64,000 nucleotides of DNA from Comamonadaceae bacterium. GTDB lineage: Bacteria; Pseudomonadota; Gammaproteobacteria; Burkholderiales; Burkholderiaceae_C. Under the pieces are notes generated by a model, which did not search any database, was not told the DNA's origin, and worked only from the letters and a program-made list of their open reading frames with translations. Of this stretch, positions 26,100 to 35,248 are shown piece by piece. The translations under genes were made by a program, and so were the position numbers. Position 1 is the first letter of the stretch. Every line of letters starts with the position of its first letter. The stretch spans positions 1 to 64,000 of the forward strand of contig CANFOS010000007.1 of the NCBI GenBank assembly GCA_947448735.1. Reading direction: 5' to 3'.

Positions 26100-26989
26100 G
26101 GTGCGTGCAGCGTATCAGCGATTTTGTACAGCCCGTGCCAGGCCGCCTGTTGACCGACGCAGCGGGTCGCGACGCCAAGCTGGCTCAAGGCGTGTTCGTA
26201 TTTTGTGGTCAAGCTGTCAGCGCCCACCAGCACAACACTGTCGCCGCGCTGGAGCTGCTGGCATTTGATTTCTTCGCCAATCACCAGGCCAGACAAATAG
26301 CTCGGCAATACTTCTGTGGCCATGCGCTTGAACAGCGACAGCGTGCGGGTGCTAAAGGCGGTGTGCAGCAGGCCAGCGCCACGCAGCGCGCAGGCCACGC
26401 CTTGCTCAAAAGCGGCGTCGTTGTGCGGCGTGTCACCCGAAGGCAGCGTGCGCGCCAGGATGGAATGCTGGCGCAGCAAGGCGTAAAACTCGCCTGTCAT
26501 CCAGGTTGAAAAACCAGTCACACGCCGGTCCGACACGGTGACCCATTTGCTGTGCGTGCCGGGCAGCACCAGGCGCGCATGTTGCAAGGCCAACAATTCA
26601 AGTGCACCAAAGACCTGGGTTTCTTCGCCCCGCATCACATCTGGCACGCCGTCTTTGTCGCTGCTCAGGCCCGGAACAATCGCGATACGACCCGGCCCAT
26701 TGAAAGTGACCCACGCCAGATGCCCCGCTATATCGGCAAACCCAGCCGGGCAGGGGCAGTAGGGCGCTTCCAGCCAGCCCTGCTGGCTGCCCGCCATACC
26801 GGCGATCAGGCACAGCCCGCCAGGCTGCATCCAGTCGCCAAAGCAGCTTTCAAACACGGCTGCAAAACCGCTTTTGTCGACCGTCAAAATTCCCCGCGCA
26901 AACGTGCGCCCTTCAAGCACGCGACCCTCTTCAGCAATCAAAGCGCCGCGCAATGACGATGTGCCCCAGTCGAGGGCTACCAACGGCAT
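26096..26989 (-). CDS. dgoK: 2-dehydro-3-deoxygalactonokinase
   Basis: 297 residues, with an N-terminal ASKHA-type phosphate loop LDWGTSSLRGAL and a family-typical LPGTHSKWV segment. It phosphorylates 2-keto-3-deoxygalactonate at C6 before the DgoA aldolase step. It is translationally coupled to dgoA. The 146 bp to the upstream dehydratase gene contain a long palindrome. Confidence 0.92.
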   Translation of the reverse strand: MPLVALDWGTSSLRGALIAEEGRVLEGRTFARGILTVDKSGFAAVFESCFGDWMQPGGLCLIAGMAGSQQGWLEAPYCPCPAGFADIAGHLAWVTFNGPGRIAIVPGLSSDKDGVPDVMRGEETQVFGALELLALQHARLVLPGTHSKWVTVSDRRVTGFSTWMTGEFYALLRQHSILARTLPSGDTPHNDAAFEQGVACALRGAGLLHTAFSTRTLSLFKRMATEVLPSYLSGLVIGEEIKCQQLQRGDSVVLVGADSLTTKYEHALSQLGVATRCVGQQAAWHGLYKIADTLHAP

Positions 26990-27004
26990 TTGGACACTTT
27001 TAGA

Positions 27005-27120
27005 AATTCAGATTTTCGGGATGAAGAGCAAGGCGCCCGAAGCGCATCAACCGCAATGTACTTCAGTACATGAGGATTGCGAGCACCGCGCAACGCGGCA
27101 ATTCGCCCGAAAAATGAATT
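27005..27120. repeat. Long imperfect palindrome between dehydratase and dgoK
   Basis: About 116 bp centred on GTACttcAGTAC near 27063. Arms pair CGCAAT/ATTGCG near the centre and TTTTCGGG / CCCGAAAA at the outer ends, with interrupted pairing between. It would fold into a long hairpin in the message. It looks like a mobile hairpin or REP-type element rather than a terminator, since no T run follows. Confidence 0.55.
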
Positions 27121-27134
27121 GATAAGTGTGTCCA

Positions 27135-28877
27135 TCAGTGGTTGTCCCGTGGCACGGCAGACCCCCGCTTGCCGACCAGAAAGTCCATGTCCACGCCTTC
27201 ATCGGCTTGAAGTACATGGTCGATGTAGAGCTTGTAGTAGCCCGATGCCATGGCCGGCTCGGGTGCCTTCCAGGCGGCGCGGCGCTTGGCCAACTCGTCG
27301 TCACTCACATGCAAATGCAGCAGTCGCTTGGGCACATTCAGCTCAATCAGGTCGCCGTTTTGCACCAGGGCCAGCGGCCCGCCCGCAGCGGCTTCTGGTG
27401 CGGTGTGCAGCACGACAGTGCCGTAAGCGGTGCCGCTCATGCGGGCATCGCTGATGCGCACCATGTCGGTGATGCCTTTTTTCAGCACCTTGGGCGGCAG
27501 CGGCATATTGCCGACCTCTGCCATGCCGGGGTAGCCCTTGGGGCCGCAGTTTTTCAGCACCATCACGCAGGTCTCGTCAATGTCGAGCTGGTCGTCGTCA
27601 ATGCGTGCGTGAAAGTCTTCAATGTTTTCAAAAACCACGGCGCGGCCGGTGTGCACCATCAGTGCAGGGGTGGCGGCGCTGGGCTTGATGACCGCACCGC
27701 GTGGCGACAAGTTACCGCGCAGAACCGCAATGCCAGCTTTGTCCTTGAAGGGCGCGCCTAATGGTTTGATGACTTCGGTGTTGTAGTTTTGCGCGTCCGC
27801 AATGTTCTGGCCCATCGTTTGGCCGTTGGCAGTGATGGCGTCCAAGTGCAGATGCTGTGCGATTTCTTTCATCACCACCGGCAGGCCACCCGCATAGCAA
27901 AAATCTTCCATTAAAAATTTACCCGACGGTTGCAGGTTCACCAGGCAAGGCAGCTCGCTGGCCAGGCGGTCAAAGTCATCGAGTTCCAGTTTGACGCCAA
28001 TACGACCCGCCATGGCAATCAAATGAATCACCGCATTGGTGGAGCCGCCAATGGCCGCCAGCGTTTTGATGGCGTTTTCAAACGCCTGGCGTGTCAGAAT
28101 TTTTGAAAGCACCAGGTCTTCGTGCACCATCGCAACGGCACGTCGCCCGGCCATCCGGGCCAGCACGTTGCGTCTGCCGTCGACTGCCGGGTAAGCGGCG
28201 TTGCCCGGCAGGCCAATGCCAAGCGCCTCGACCATGCTGGCCATGGTGCTGGCGGTGCCCATCGTCATGCAGTGGCCGTGGCTGCGGTGCATGCAGCTTT
28301 CGGCTTCAAAAAAATCAGCCAGCTTGAGCGTGCCCGCACGCACCTGCTCGCTCATGCTCCACACGCCGGTGCCGCTGCCCAGCTCTTGGCCGCGCCATTT
28401 GCCGCTCAGCATCGGCCCGCCGCTCACGCCCACGGTCGGCAGGTCGACGCTGGCTGCCCCCATCACCAGCGATGGCGTGGTTTTGTCGCAGCCCATCAGC
28501 AACACCACACCGTCAATCGGGTTGCCGCGAATGCTTTCTTCAACGTCCATGCTGGCCAGGTTGCGGTACAGCATGGCAGTGGGCCGCAAGAGCGTTTCAC
28601 CCAGCGACATGACCGGAAACTCGAGTGGAAAGCCGCCCGCCTCGTACACGCCGATCTTGACTTGTTCGGCAATCGTGCGGAAGTGGCTGTTGCACGGCGT
28701 CAGCTCGCTGAAGGTATTGCAAATGCCAATCACAGGGCGGCCATCAAACTGGTCGTGCGGCACGCCCTTGCCCTTGACCCAGCTCCGGTAGGCAAAACCG
28801 TCACGGTCCTGCCGGCCAAACCACTGCTGGCTGCGCAGGTCTTCAGGCTTCTTTTTGGGCGCTATCTTCTCAGTCAT
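27135..28877 (-). CDS. IlvD/Edd-family sugar-acid dehydratase
   Basis: 580 residues, the length of the pentonate/hexonate dehydratase branch rather than IlvD of valine synthesis. Cluster cysteines are seen in LLMGCDKTTPS and ESCMHRSHGHCMTMGTAS, and a GGSTNAVIH segment follows. It should dehydrate an aldonate to the 2-keto-3-deoxy acid. With dgoK and dgoA downstream, D-galactonate or a related acid is the likely substrate (inference). It is divergent from the FadR-type regulator. Confidence 0.88.
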   Translation of the reverse strand: MTEKIAPKKKPEDLRSQQWFGRQDRDGFAYRSWVKGKGVPHDQFDGRPVIGICNTFSELTPCNSHFRTIAEQVKIGVYEAGGFPLEFPVMSLGETLLRPTAMLYRNLASMDVEESIRGNPIDGVVLLMGCDKTTPSLVMGAASVDLPTVGVSGGPMLSGKWRGQELGSGTGVWSMSEQVRAGTLKLADFFEAESCMHRSHGHCMTMGTASTMASMVEALGIGLPGNAAYPAVDGRRNVLARMAGRRAVAMVHEDLVLSKILTRQAFENAIKTLAAIGGSTNAVIHLIAMAGRIGVKLELDDFDRLASELPCLVNLQPSGKFLMEDFCYAGGLPVVMKEIAQHLHLDAITANGQTMGQNIADAQNYNTEVIKPLGAPFKDKAGIAVLRGNLSPRGAVIKPSAATPALMVHTGRAVVFENIEDFHARIDDDQLDIDETCVMVLKNCGPKGYPGMAEVGNMPLPPKVLKKGITDMVRISDARMSGTAYGTVVLHTAPEAAAGGPLALVQNGDLIELNVPKRLLHLHVSDDELAKRRAAWKAPEPAMASGYYKLYIDHVLQADEGVDMDFLVGKRGSAVPRDNH

Positions 28878-28894
28878 AGGGAAAATCCTTAATT

Positions 28895-28909
28895 GATAAA
28901 CATATTATC
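28895..28909. promoter_or_regulatory. Candidate operator of the FadR-type regulator
   Basis: A perfect GATAA-N5-TTATC inverted repeat lies centrally in the 67-bp divergent spacer. A second looser pair TACCA...TGGTA spans 28913-28940. Either may be the regulator site. Confidence 0.45.
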
Positions 28910-28944
28910 GTCATACCATTGCGCCGCCAACCCTAGTGGTAACC

Positions 28945-29688
28945 ATGATCAAAAACGTCCACGGCAATACAGTTGACCATCTCGGAGAAGCCATCGTGGC
29001 GGGCCGCTACGGTGTGGGCGCGTCGATTCCGCCCGAGCCGGTGCTGTGCCTGGAGCTGGGTGTCAGCCGCACGGTGGTGCGCGAGGCTGTCAAGTCACTG
29101 ATTGCAAAGGGGCTGATGACCACCGGCCCCAAAGTCGGCACCCGTGTGTTGTCTGAAGAGCACTGGAACTGGTTTGATCCGGACGTCATTACCTGGCAAT
29201 CCCAAGCCGGTTTGACGCCGGAGTTTTTGCGCGATCTGCAAGACCTGCGCCGCGTGGTGGAGCCCGCAGCTGTGCGCTTGACGGCTGAACGCGCTACCCC
29301 AGAAGATATTGCACAGATTGAAGACGCCTACGCAGGCATGAAGCGCGCCGTCGACAGTGGTGGCGACTACGTGACCTTTGACCTGCGCTTTCACCAGGGC
29401 TTGCTGCGTGCTTGCGGTAACCGCATGCTGGTGCAGATGAGCAAGGCACTGGGTGCACTGCTGCGCACCAGTTTCGAAATTTCGACCCGCCGCAAAGACG
29501 GCCCGCGCAACTCATTGCCGCTGCACCGTGAGGTGCTGGATGCTGTGATTGCACATGACCCGGATCGTGCAGAAAAAGCCATTGGTGTGTTGATTGACGG
29601 TGCGCGTGCGGATATCGAAGAAGTGCTGGCGTCGCGGCGCCGTTTGCCACGCTTGAACGAGCCTGCGCGCATGTTGAAAGTTGCGTGA
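28945..29688 (+). CDS. FadR-subfamily GntR transcriptional regulator
   Basis: The ATG at 28945 is preferred over the GTG three codons earlier. The N-terminal winged helix has VSRTVVREAVKSLIAKGLM and GTRVL. The C-terminal FCD domain is all-helical with metal-ligand-like D/H residues (FDLRFHQGLL, LHREVLDAV). Members near galactonate genes (DgoR type) repress until a sugar acid binds. It lies divergent from the dehydratase and directly upstream of the TRAP genes, so it probably controls both directions. Confidence 0.9.
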   Translation: MIKNVHGNTVDHLGEAIVAGRYGVGASIPPEPVLCLELGVSRTVVREAVKSLIAKGLMTTGPKVGTRVLSEEHWNWFDPDVITWQSQAGLTPEFLRDLQDLRRVVEPAAVRLTAERATPEDIAQIEDAYAGMKRAVDSGGDYVTFDLRFHQGLLRACGNRMLVQMSKALGALLRTSFEISTRRKDGPRNSLPLHREVLDAVIAHDPDRAEKAIGVLIDGARADIEEVLASRRRLPRLNEPARMLKVA

Positions 29689-29700
29689 AGAAAAAACAAT

Positions 29701-30258
29701 ATGCAAAAAATATCCGACGCATCTGTTCACTGGTTTTTCAAGGGCCTCGAATTGCTCATCGTGCTGTGCATGCTGGGCATGGTGGTCATGGTGTTTGGCA
29801 ATGTGGTGCTGCGCTATGCCTTCAATACAGGCATCACGATTTCAGACGAAATGTCGCGTTACTGTTTTATCTGGCTGACCTACATGGGCGCGATGGTCGC
29901 GATGCGCGAAAAGGGACACTTGGGGGTGGACACCCTGGTCAAACACTTTGGTTTGATGGGTAAAAAAATCTGCCTGTTTTCAAGCGAAGCCATCATGCTG
30001 GGCTGCAATGTCCTGTTTTTTATCGGCACCTTCAAGATGCATGAGCTGCAGGTCACCAACATATCGCCGGTGGTCGGCATGTCGATGATCTGGGTCTACG
30101 GCATTGGCTACATCGTCGCTATCGTGATGGGCATCATGAATGTGAATGTCATCTACCGCTTGCTGACCGGGCAGCTGTCTGAGGCCGAACTGGTGCAGGT
30201 GATTGAAACCGAGGGCTTGGCAGATGCCCAGAAGCAGCTGCATGGAGACAAGTCATGA
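29701..30258 (+). CDS. TRAP transporter small permease (DctQ-type)
   Basis: 185 residues with four predicted membrane helices, the first at about 15-40. The family region FISDEMSRYCFIWLTYMGA is present here as SDEMSRYCFIWLTYMGAM. It pairs with the large permease, whose start overlaps its stop by 4 bp. Confidence 0.9.
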   Translation: MQKISDASVHWFFKGLELLIVLCMLGMVVMVFGNVVLRYAFNTGITISDEMSRYCFIWLTYMGAMVAMREKGHLGVDTLVKHFGLMGKKICLFSSEAIMLGCNVLFFIGTFKMHELQVTNISPVVGMSMIWVYGIGYIVAIVMGIMNVNVIYRLLTGQLSEAELVQVIETEGLADAQKQLHGDKS

Positions 30259-31553
30259 CCGTCACGGTTTTCATCGTCAGCCTGCTGGCAGCCATGGCGA
30301 TTGGCATGCCGATTGCCTATGCGCTGCTGGTTTGCGGCTTGAGCCTGATGGCCTTCCTGTCCATGACCAGCGGGCTGGTGACCTTTGACAGCCAGATTCT
30401 GGCTCAGCGTTTTGTCGACGGCGCTGACAATTTTCCGCTGCTGGCGGTGCCCTTCTTTTTACTGGCCGGAGAGTTCATGAACGCGGGTGGCCTGAGCCGC
30501 CGCATTGTGAACCTGGCAATGGCGTGGGTCGGGCATTTTCGGGGCGGGCTGGGTTATGTCACGGTGATTGCGGCCGTCATCATGGCCTCACTGTCGGGCT
30601 CGGCGGTGGCCGACACGGCTGCACTGGCGGCGCTGCTGATCCCCATGATGCGGGCTGCGGGTTACAACATTGGCCGTGCTTCGGGGTTGATCGCTTCCGG
30701 CGGCATCATCGCGCCGGTCATCCCGCCGTCGATTGGCATGATCATCTTTGGCGTCGCGGGGAATGTGTCGATCACCAAATTGTTTTTGGCCGGCATCGTG
30801 CCGGGTCTGTTGATGGGCGTTGCCATTGGCCTGACCTGGTGGTGGGTCGCCAAGCGAGAGAACGTGCAGCCAGCACCCAAGCTGGCCATGCCCGAGCGCT
30901 TTCGCATCACCGCCGAAGGTGGCTTCGCACTGGCTTTGCCGGTGGTGATCATCGGCGGCATGAAGTTGGGCGTGTTCACGCCAACCGAAGCGGCGGTGGT
31001 GGCAGCGGTGTACAGCTTTGTGGTGGGCATGTTTATTTACCGCGAGCTGAAATGGTCAGAGCTGTACGGGCTGATATTGGCGGCTGGCAAGACAACAGCC
31101 GTGGTGATGTTTTTGGTGGCTGCCGCCATGGTCAGCGCTTGGCTGATCACAGTGGCCAACATACCGACTGAGGTCGCCAAAATGATGGAGCCCTTCATGG
31201 GCAACAAGATGCTGCTGATGTTCGTCATGATGGTGCTGGTGGTGATTGTCGGCACCGCGCTTGACTTCACGCCCACCGTCTTGATCTTGACCCCGGTCCT
31301 GATGCCGCTGGTGTTGAAGGCAGGCATTGACCCCGTCTATTTTGGTGTGCTGTTTATCATGAACAACGCGATTGGCCTGATCACGCCGCCTGTGGGCACG
31401 GTGCTCAATGTGGTTTGCGGCGTTGCAAAAATCAGCATGGACGATGCCTTCAAAGGGGTGCTGCCATTTTTGCTGGCCCAGCTCGCCGTGTTGTTTTTAT
31501 TGATTGCTTTCCCTTCCATTGTCCTCGTTCCACTTCAATGGATGATGCGTTAG
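30255..31553 (+). CDS. TRAP transporter large permease (DctM-type)
   Basis: 432 residues and about twelve hydrophobic helices. Segments NFPLLAVPFFLLAGEFMNAGG, SGSAVADTAALAALLIPMM and SGGIIAPVIPPSIGMIIFG are hallmarks of the family. It carries out sodium-driven import of an acid delivered by the DctP receptor encoded next. Confidence 0.93.
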   Translation: MTVTVFIVSLLAAMAIGMPIAYALLVCGLSLMAFLSMTSGLVTFDSQILAQRFVDGADNFPLLAVPFFLLAGEFMNAGGLSRRIVNLAMAWVGHFRGGLGYVTVIAAVIMASLSGSAVADTAALAALLIPMMRAAGYNIGRASGLIASGGIIAPVIPPSIGMIIFGVAGNVSITKLFLAGIVPGLLMGVAIGLTWWWVAKRENVQPAPKLAMPERFRITAEGGFALALPVVIIGGMKLGVFTPTEAAVVAAVYSFVVGMFIYRELKWSELYGLILAAGKTTAVVMFLVAAAMVSAWLITVANIPTEVAKMMEPFMGNKMLLMFVMMVLVVIVGTALDFTPTVLILTPVLMPLVLKAGIDPVYFGVLFIMNNAIGLITPPVGTVLNVVCGVAKISMDDAFKGVLPFLLAQLAVLFLLIAFPSIVLVPLQWMMR

Positions 31554-31591
31554 TTTTTTCAGTGCTGTATTTTTATCAACAGGAGACAACC

Positions 31592-32611
31592 ATGTTTAAA
31601 CGTAGAACTTTCAACCAGCTGGCACAGGCTCTGGCCATCGGCTCACTGCTCATCACCACCTCGGCGATGGCTCAATTTGCAGACCGTACCATCAAGTTCA
31701 CCAATGGCGTGAATGAAGACCACCCGGTCGGTGTGGGCGTCAAGAAGATGCAGGAAATTTTGGCTGCCAAGACCGGCGGAAAAATGAAAATCAACGCCTT
31801 CTGGGGTGGTGCTGCGGGTGGTGACTTGCCCGCTACCCAGGCCCTGCGCGCCGGCACGCAAGAGATGGTCTGCACATCCTCATCACCCCTGGTGGGCATT
31901 GTGAAAGAACTCGGCGCCTTTGACTTGCCGTTCCTCTTTGCAAATGAAAAAGAAGCCGATGCCGTGCTCGACGGCCCCGCTGGCGCCTACTTCAACAAGA
32001 AGCTTGAAGATGCAGGTCTGGTCAATCTGGCTTACTGGGAAAACGGTTTCAGAAATCTGACCAACAGCAAGCGCGCTGTGGCCAAGGCCGAAGACTTCGA
32101 CGGCGTCAAGGTCCGCGTGATGCAAAACAATATTTTCCTTGACACCTTCAAGACCCTGGGCACCAATGCCGTGCCGATGGCCTTTGGTGAAGTCTTCACT
32201 GCACTGGAAACCAAAACCATTGACGGCCAGGAAAACCCGTTTGTCACGATTGAAACGTCCAAGTTCAATGAAGTACAAAAGTACCTGAGCGTGACGCGTC
32301 ACGCCTACACACCGTTTTTGATTTTGTACAGCAAAAAGCTGTGGGACCAGCTCAGCCCGCAAGAGCAGGCCGTCCTGCGTGAAGCCGCGATTGAAGGTCA
32401 AAAAGTACAACGTGCAGCCAATCGTTCATTGAATGACAAATCATTGACCAGCCTGAAAACCAAAGGCATGCAAGTCAATGAGGTCAGCCCGGCCGAGCAG
32501 CGCCGCATGTTTGAAAAAGTCAAGCCTGTGTATGACCGCAACGTGCCCACCATAGGCGCTGAGGCCGTGACGACGGTGTTGGACGCATTGAAGAAAGCGC
32601 GCGGCAGCTGA
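31592..32611 (+). CDS. TRAP transporter substrate-binding protein (DctP-type)
   Basis: The ATG at 31592 follows AGGAGA and gives 339 residues with a Sec signal ending ...TSAMAQF. The mature part has NEDHPVGVGVKKMQEIL, the LPFLFANEKEADAV region and RVMQNNIFLDTF, with the conserved arginine that binds the substrate carboxylate. It probably delivers a sugar acid to the permease. It is the last TRAP gene and is followed by a strong hairpin. Confidence 0.92.
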   Translation: MFKRRTFNQLAQALAIGSLLITTSAMAQFADRTIKFTNGVNEDHPVGVGVKKMQEILAAKTGGKMKINAFWGGAAGGDLPATQALRAGTQEMVCTSSSPLVGIVKELGAFDLPFLFANEKEADAVLDGPAGAYFNKKLEDAGLVNLAYWENGFRNLTNSKRAVAKAEDFDGVKVRVMQNNIFLDTFKTLGTNAVPMAFGEVFTALETKTIDGQENPFVTIETSKFNEVQKYLSVTRHAYTPFLILYSKKLWDQLSPQEQAVLREAAIEGQKVQRAANRSLNDKSLTSLKTKGMQVNEVSPAEQRRMFEKVKPVYDRNVPTIGAEAVTTVLDALKKARGS

Positions 32612-32631
32612 TTTGCTGAGGCGTTGATCAG

Positions 32632-32663
32632 AAAGCCGCGTGGAGCCATCCACGCGGCTTTTT
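32632..32663 (+). terminator. Intrinsic terminator or attenuator between dctP and the enolase-family gene
   Basis: AAGCCGCGTGG / CCACGCGGCTT with a 6-base loop and five T. It ends only 13 bp before the next start, so it may lower rather than stop downstream expression. Confidence 0.75.
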
Positions 32664-32675
32664 CAGGAGTAAAAG

Positions 32676-33881
32676 TTGAAAATCACGCAACTCGAAACCA
32701 TACGGTTGGGCGAATTCCCAAACATCATTTGGGTACGCCTGCACACTGACGAAGGTTTGACTGGCTTGGGCGAAACCTTCATGGGCGCGGCCGCTGTGGA
32801 GGCCTACTTGCACGAATGGGCAGCGCCAAAACTGCTCGGCCAAGACCCGCTGGCCATCGAGTCTCGCAACCGCGACATCACCGGTTACCTGGGCTGGCGC
32901 GGCTCAGGTGTGGAAACGCGTGGCAACTCGGCCATCGACATTGCGCTGTGGGACATTTTTGGCAAAGCCGCCAACATGCCGGTTCACACCGCACTGGGTG
33001 GCAAGAGCCGTGACAGTATTCGTATTTACAACACCTGCGCTGGCTACCAGTATGTGCGCAGCGCCACGAATCAAACCACGTCGAATTGGGGCCTGGGCAA
33101 TGTGAGCAAAAATCAAGGGCCGTATGAAGACCTTCAAGGCTTTTTGAACAACGCAGGCGAGCTGGCGCAGTCGCTGCTGTCTGAAGGCATCACAGCCATG
33201 AAGATCTGGCCTTTCGACATGGCCGCTGAAAAAAGCCATGGTCAGTACATCAGCCATGCTGATCTTGACCTGGCGCTGGAACCCTTCAAAAAAATCCGCG
33301 ATGCCGTCGGCGACCAGATGGACATCATGGTTGAGTTTCACAGCCTGTGGCGCTTGCCGATGGCACAAAAAATCGCCCGTGCGCTCAAACCGTTCAACAC
33401 CTTCTGGCATGAAGACGCCATCCGCATGGACTCGCTCGATTTGCTCAAACAGTACGCGGTGGACTGCGAGGCCCTGATCTGCGCCAGCGAAACCCTGAGC
33501 TACAAATGGGGCTTCAAAGACTACCTGCAAACCGGCGTGGCAGGCGTGGCCATGCTGGACCTGAGCTGGTGCGGCGGCCTGTCCGAGGCCCGCAAAATAG
33601 CCGCCATGGCCGACGCCTGGCAACTGCCCGTCGCGCCGCACGACTGCACCGGCCCGGTGGTTTGGGCCGCCTCCACCCACCTGTCTTTGCACGCCCCCAA
33701 CGCTCTGGTGCAAGAAAGCGTGCGTGCTTTTTTTACGGGTTGGTACAAAGAGCTGGTCACTGAATTGCCGGTGGTTGAAAACGGCATGATCAGCCTGAAC
33801 AACAAGCCAGGCTTGGGGTTGGAGCTGTTACCTGACTTGCACAAGCGGGCAGATGCGGTGGTACGCATCTCTGAGCTTTGA
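32676..33881 (+). CDS. Enolase-superfamily sugar-acid dehydratase (mandelate racemase group)
   Basis: 401 residues read from TTG 32676, which has AGGAGT at good distance. The capping domain begins KITQLETIRLGEF. Barrel metal ligands appear in MVEFHSLW, WHEDAI and CASETL, and the general acid/base histidine in APHDCTGP. The lysine side has MKIWPF. The family abstracts the proton alpha to a carboxylate, most often dehydrating aldonates or uronates. Substrate unknown; the locus points to a hexonate or a deoxy-sugar acid. Confidence 0.85.
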   Translation: MKITQLETIRLGEFPNIIWVRLHTDEGLTGLGETFMGAAAVEAYLHEWAAPKLLGQDPLAIESRNRDITGYLGWRGSGVETRGNSAIDIALWDIFGKAANMPVHTALGGKSRDSIRIYNTCAGYQYVRSATNQTTSNWGLGNVSKNQGPYEDLQGFLNNAGELAQSLLSEGITAMKIWPFDMAAEKSHGQYISHADLDLALEPFKKIRDAVGDQMDIMVEFHSLWRLPMAQKIARALKPFNTFWHEDAIRMDSLDLLKQYAVDCEALICASETLSYKWGFKDYLQTGVAGVAMLDLSWCGGLSEARKIAAMADAWQLPVAPHDCTGPVVWAASTHLSLHAPNALVQESVRAFFTGWYKELVTELPVVENGMISLNNKPGLGLELLPDLHKRADAVVRISEL

Positions 33882-33926
33882 CCAAGCAGGCTGTCGATCA
33901 CTTGGCAAGCCATCAGGAGTAGGGTC

Positions 33927-35039
33927 ATGAAAATAAAATCGGTCACTCCTTTTATTTTGCATGTGCCCGTCACAGGCGGGCAAATCGCCGACAGCACTCA
34001 CACCGTTTCAAATTGGGGCGTGGTCGGCGCGCAAATTCAAACAGAAAGCGGCATTGTTGGCTACGGCTTTACCGGCACGCACGCGCACTTGCCAAGCGAC
34101 CAGCTGATCACCCGCTGCATTGAAACCTGCCATGCGCCACTGTTGCTGGGCGAAGACGCCAGTGACGTCCGCCGCCTGTGGCACAAGCTGGCGCGCAACC
34201 CGGCCCTCCAGTGGGTCGGCCGCGCGGGCATCACCACGCTGGCGCATGCCGCCATTGACGTGGCGCTGTGGGACATCAAAGCCAAGGCCGCAGCACAACC
34301 GCTTTGGAAATTGCTAGGCGGCCAAGCGCGTGACAAGGTCAGGGCCTACAACACCGACATCGGCTGGCTCAGTATTCCTGATGCGCAACTGGTGGCGGGT
34401 GCACAGCGTGCGGTTGCTGATGGTTTTACAGGGATCAAAATCAAAGTTGGCTCAACCGTCGAGCGTGACCTGCGCCGGCTGGCTCTGGTACGCCAGGCCA
34501 TTGGCCCAGACGTGACGCTGGCCATCGACGGCAACGGCAAATGGAACCTCGCAACTTGCCAGCGCTTTTGCCGCGCTGCGGAGGCGTTAGATGTTTATTG
34601 GTTTGAAGAGCCGCTTTGGTATGACGATGTCAAAGGCCACGCGCAGCTTGCCCGCGTCACGTCCATCCCTGTGGCGTTGGGTGAGCAGCTGTACACCACT
34701 GATGCTTTCGCTGAATTTTTTGCACAACAGGCCATCTCGTGGGTCCAACCCGATGTCACACGCATGGCAGGCATCACCGAGGTGTTGCGCGTGTGCGATA
34801 CGGCCCACTCGTTTCGCCTGCCGGTTGCCCCACACGCAGGCGACATGAGCCAGGTGCATGTGCACTTGTCGTACGCCCACCCGGCCTGCGAAGTGCTCGA
34901 ATACATCCCGTGGATCAAAGACTGCTTTACCGAACCTGCAGACGTGGTGGACGGGTACTTCAAGCTGCCGCAATCGCCTGGGGCGGGTACGACGCCTACA
35001 GCTTCTGCTTGGGAGAAATATCGTCAGGTGACAGATTGA
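33927..35039 (+). CDS. Enolase-superfamily protein, second (mandelate racemase/muconate-lactonizing group)
   Basis: 370 residues with a KIKV catalytic lysine pair (about 170), metal ligands in [14 protein letters not shown] and GEQLY, and the histidine in APHAGD. It is a distant relative of the preceding protein, and both having full active sites argues for two different substrates. It lies 45 bp downstream on the same strand. Confidence 0.85.
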   Translation: MKIKSVTPFILHVPVTGGQIADSTHTVSNWGVVGAQIQTESGIVGYGFTGTHAHLPSDQLITRCIETCHAPLLLGEDASDVRRLWHKLARNPALQWVGRAGITTLAHAAIDVALWDIKAKAAAQPLWKLLGGQARDKVRAYNTDIGWLSIPDAQLVAGAQRAVADGFTGIKIKVGSTVERDLRRLALVRQAIGPDVTLAIDGNGKWNLATCQRFCRAAEALDVYWFEEPLWYDDVKGHAQLARVTSIPVALGEQLYTTDAFAEFFAQQAISWVQPDVTRMAGITEVLRVCDTAHSFRLPVAPHAGDMSQVHVHLSYAHPACEVLEYIPWIKDCFTEPADVVDGYFKLPQSPGAGTTPTASAWEKYRQVTD

Positions 35040-35050
35040 AAGCTTATCAT

Positions 35051-35124
35051 TTGCTATTTAAATAGTAGCTGCTCGCCCTTAAATTAATTGGCTTAGAGGC
35101 CTAGAGGCCTAGAGGCCTAAATCG
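35051..35124 (+). repeat. Interspersed intergenic repeat, copy C, with tandem 8-mers
   Basis: Same architecture as copies A and B, here on the + strand: TTGCTATTTAAATAG, agctgctcgccc, attaattggc, then a gcctaaatcga end. Its GGCC end is expanded into three perfect TAGAGGCC units (35094-35117). Confidence 0.6.
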
Positions 35125-35248
35125 AAGGTGAAAACCGAAAAAAACAGCCTGAAGCTGAAATTGGCGTTAGGCCATTGTTCAATTTCTCGCAGGCCAGCAG
35201 CGTGGTGCGCGCATGGGCTGGGTGATGAGGTCCTCGAAACGCCGGCGA

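Noticed and set aside
28122-28892. 256-codon + strand ORF opposite the IlvD/Edd gene
   Set aside because: Antisense to a gene with conserved cluster motifs; alanine/histidine-rich translation without domains.
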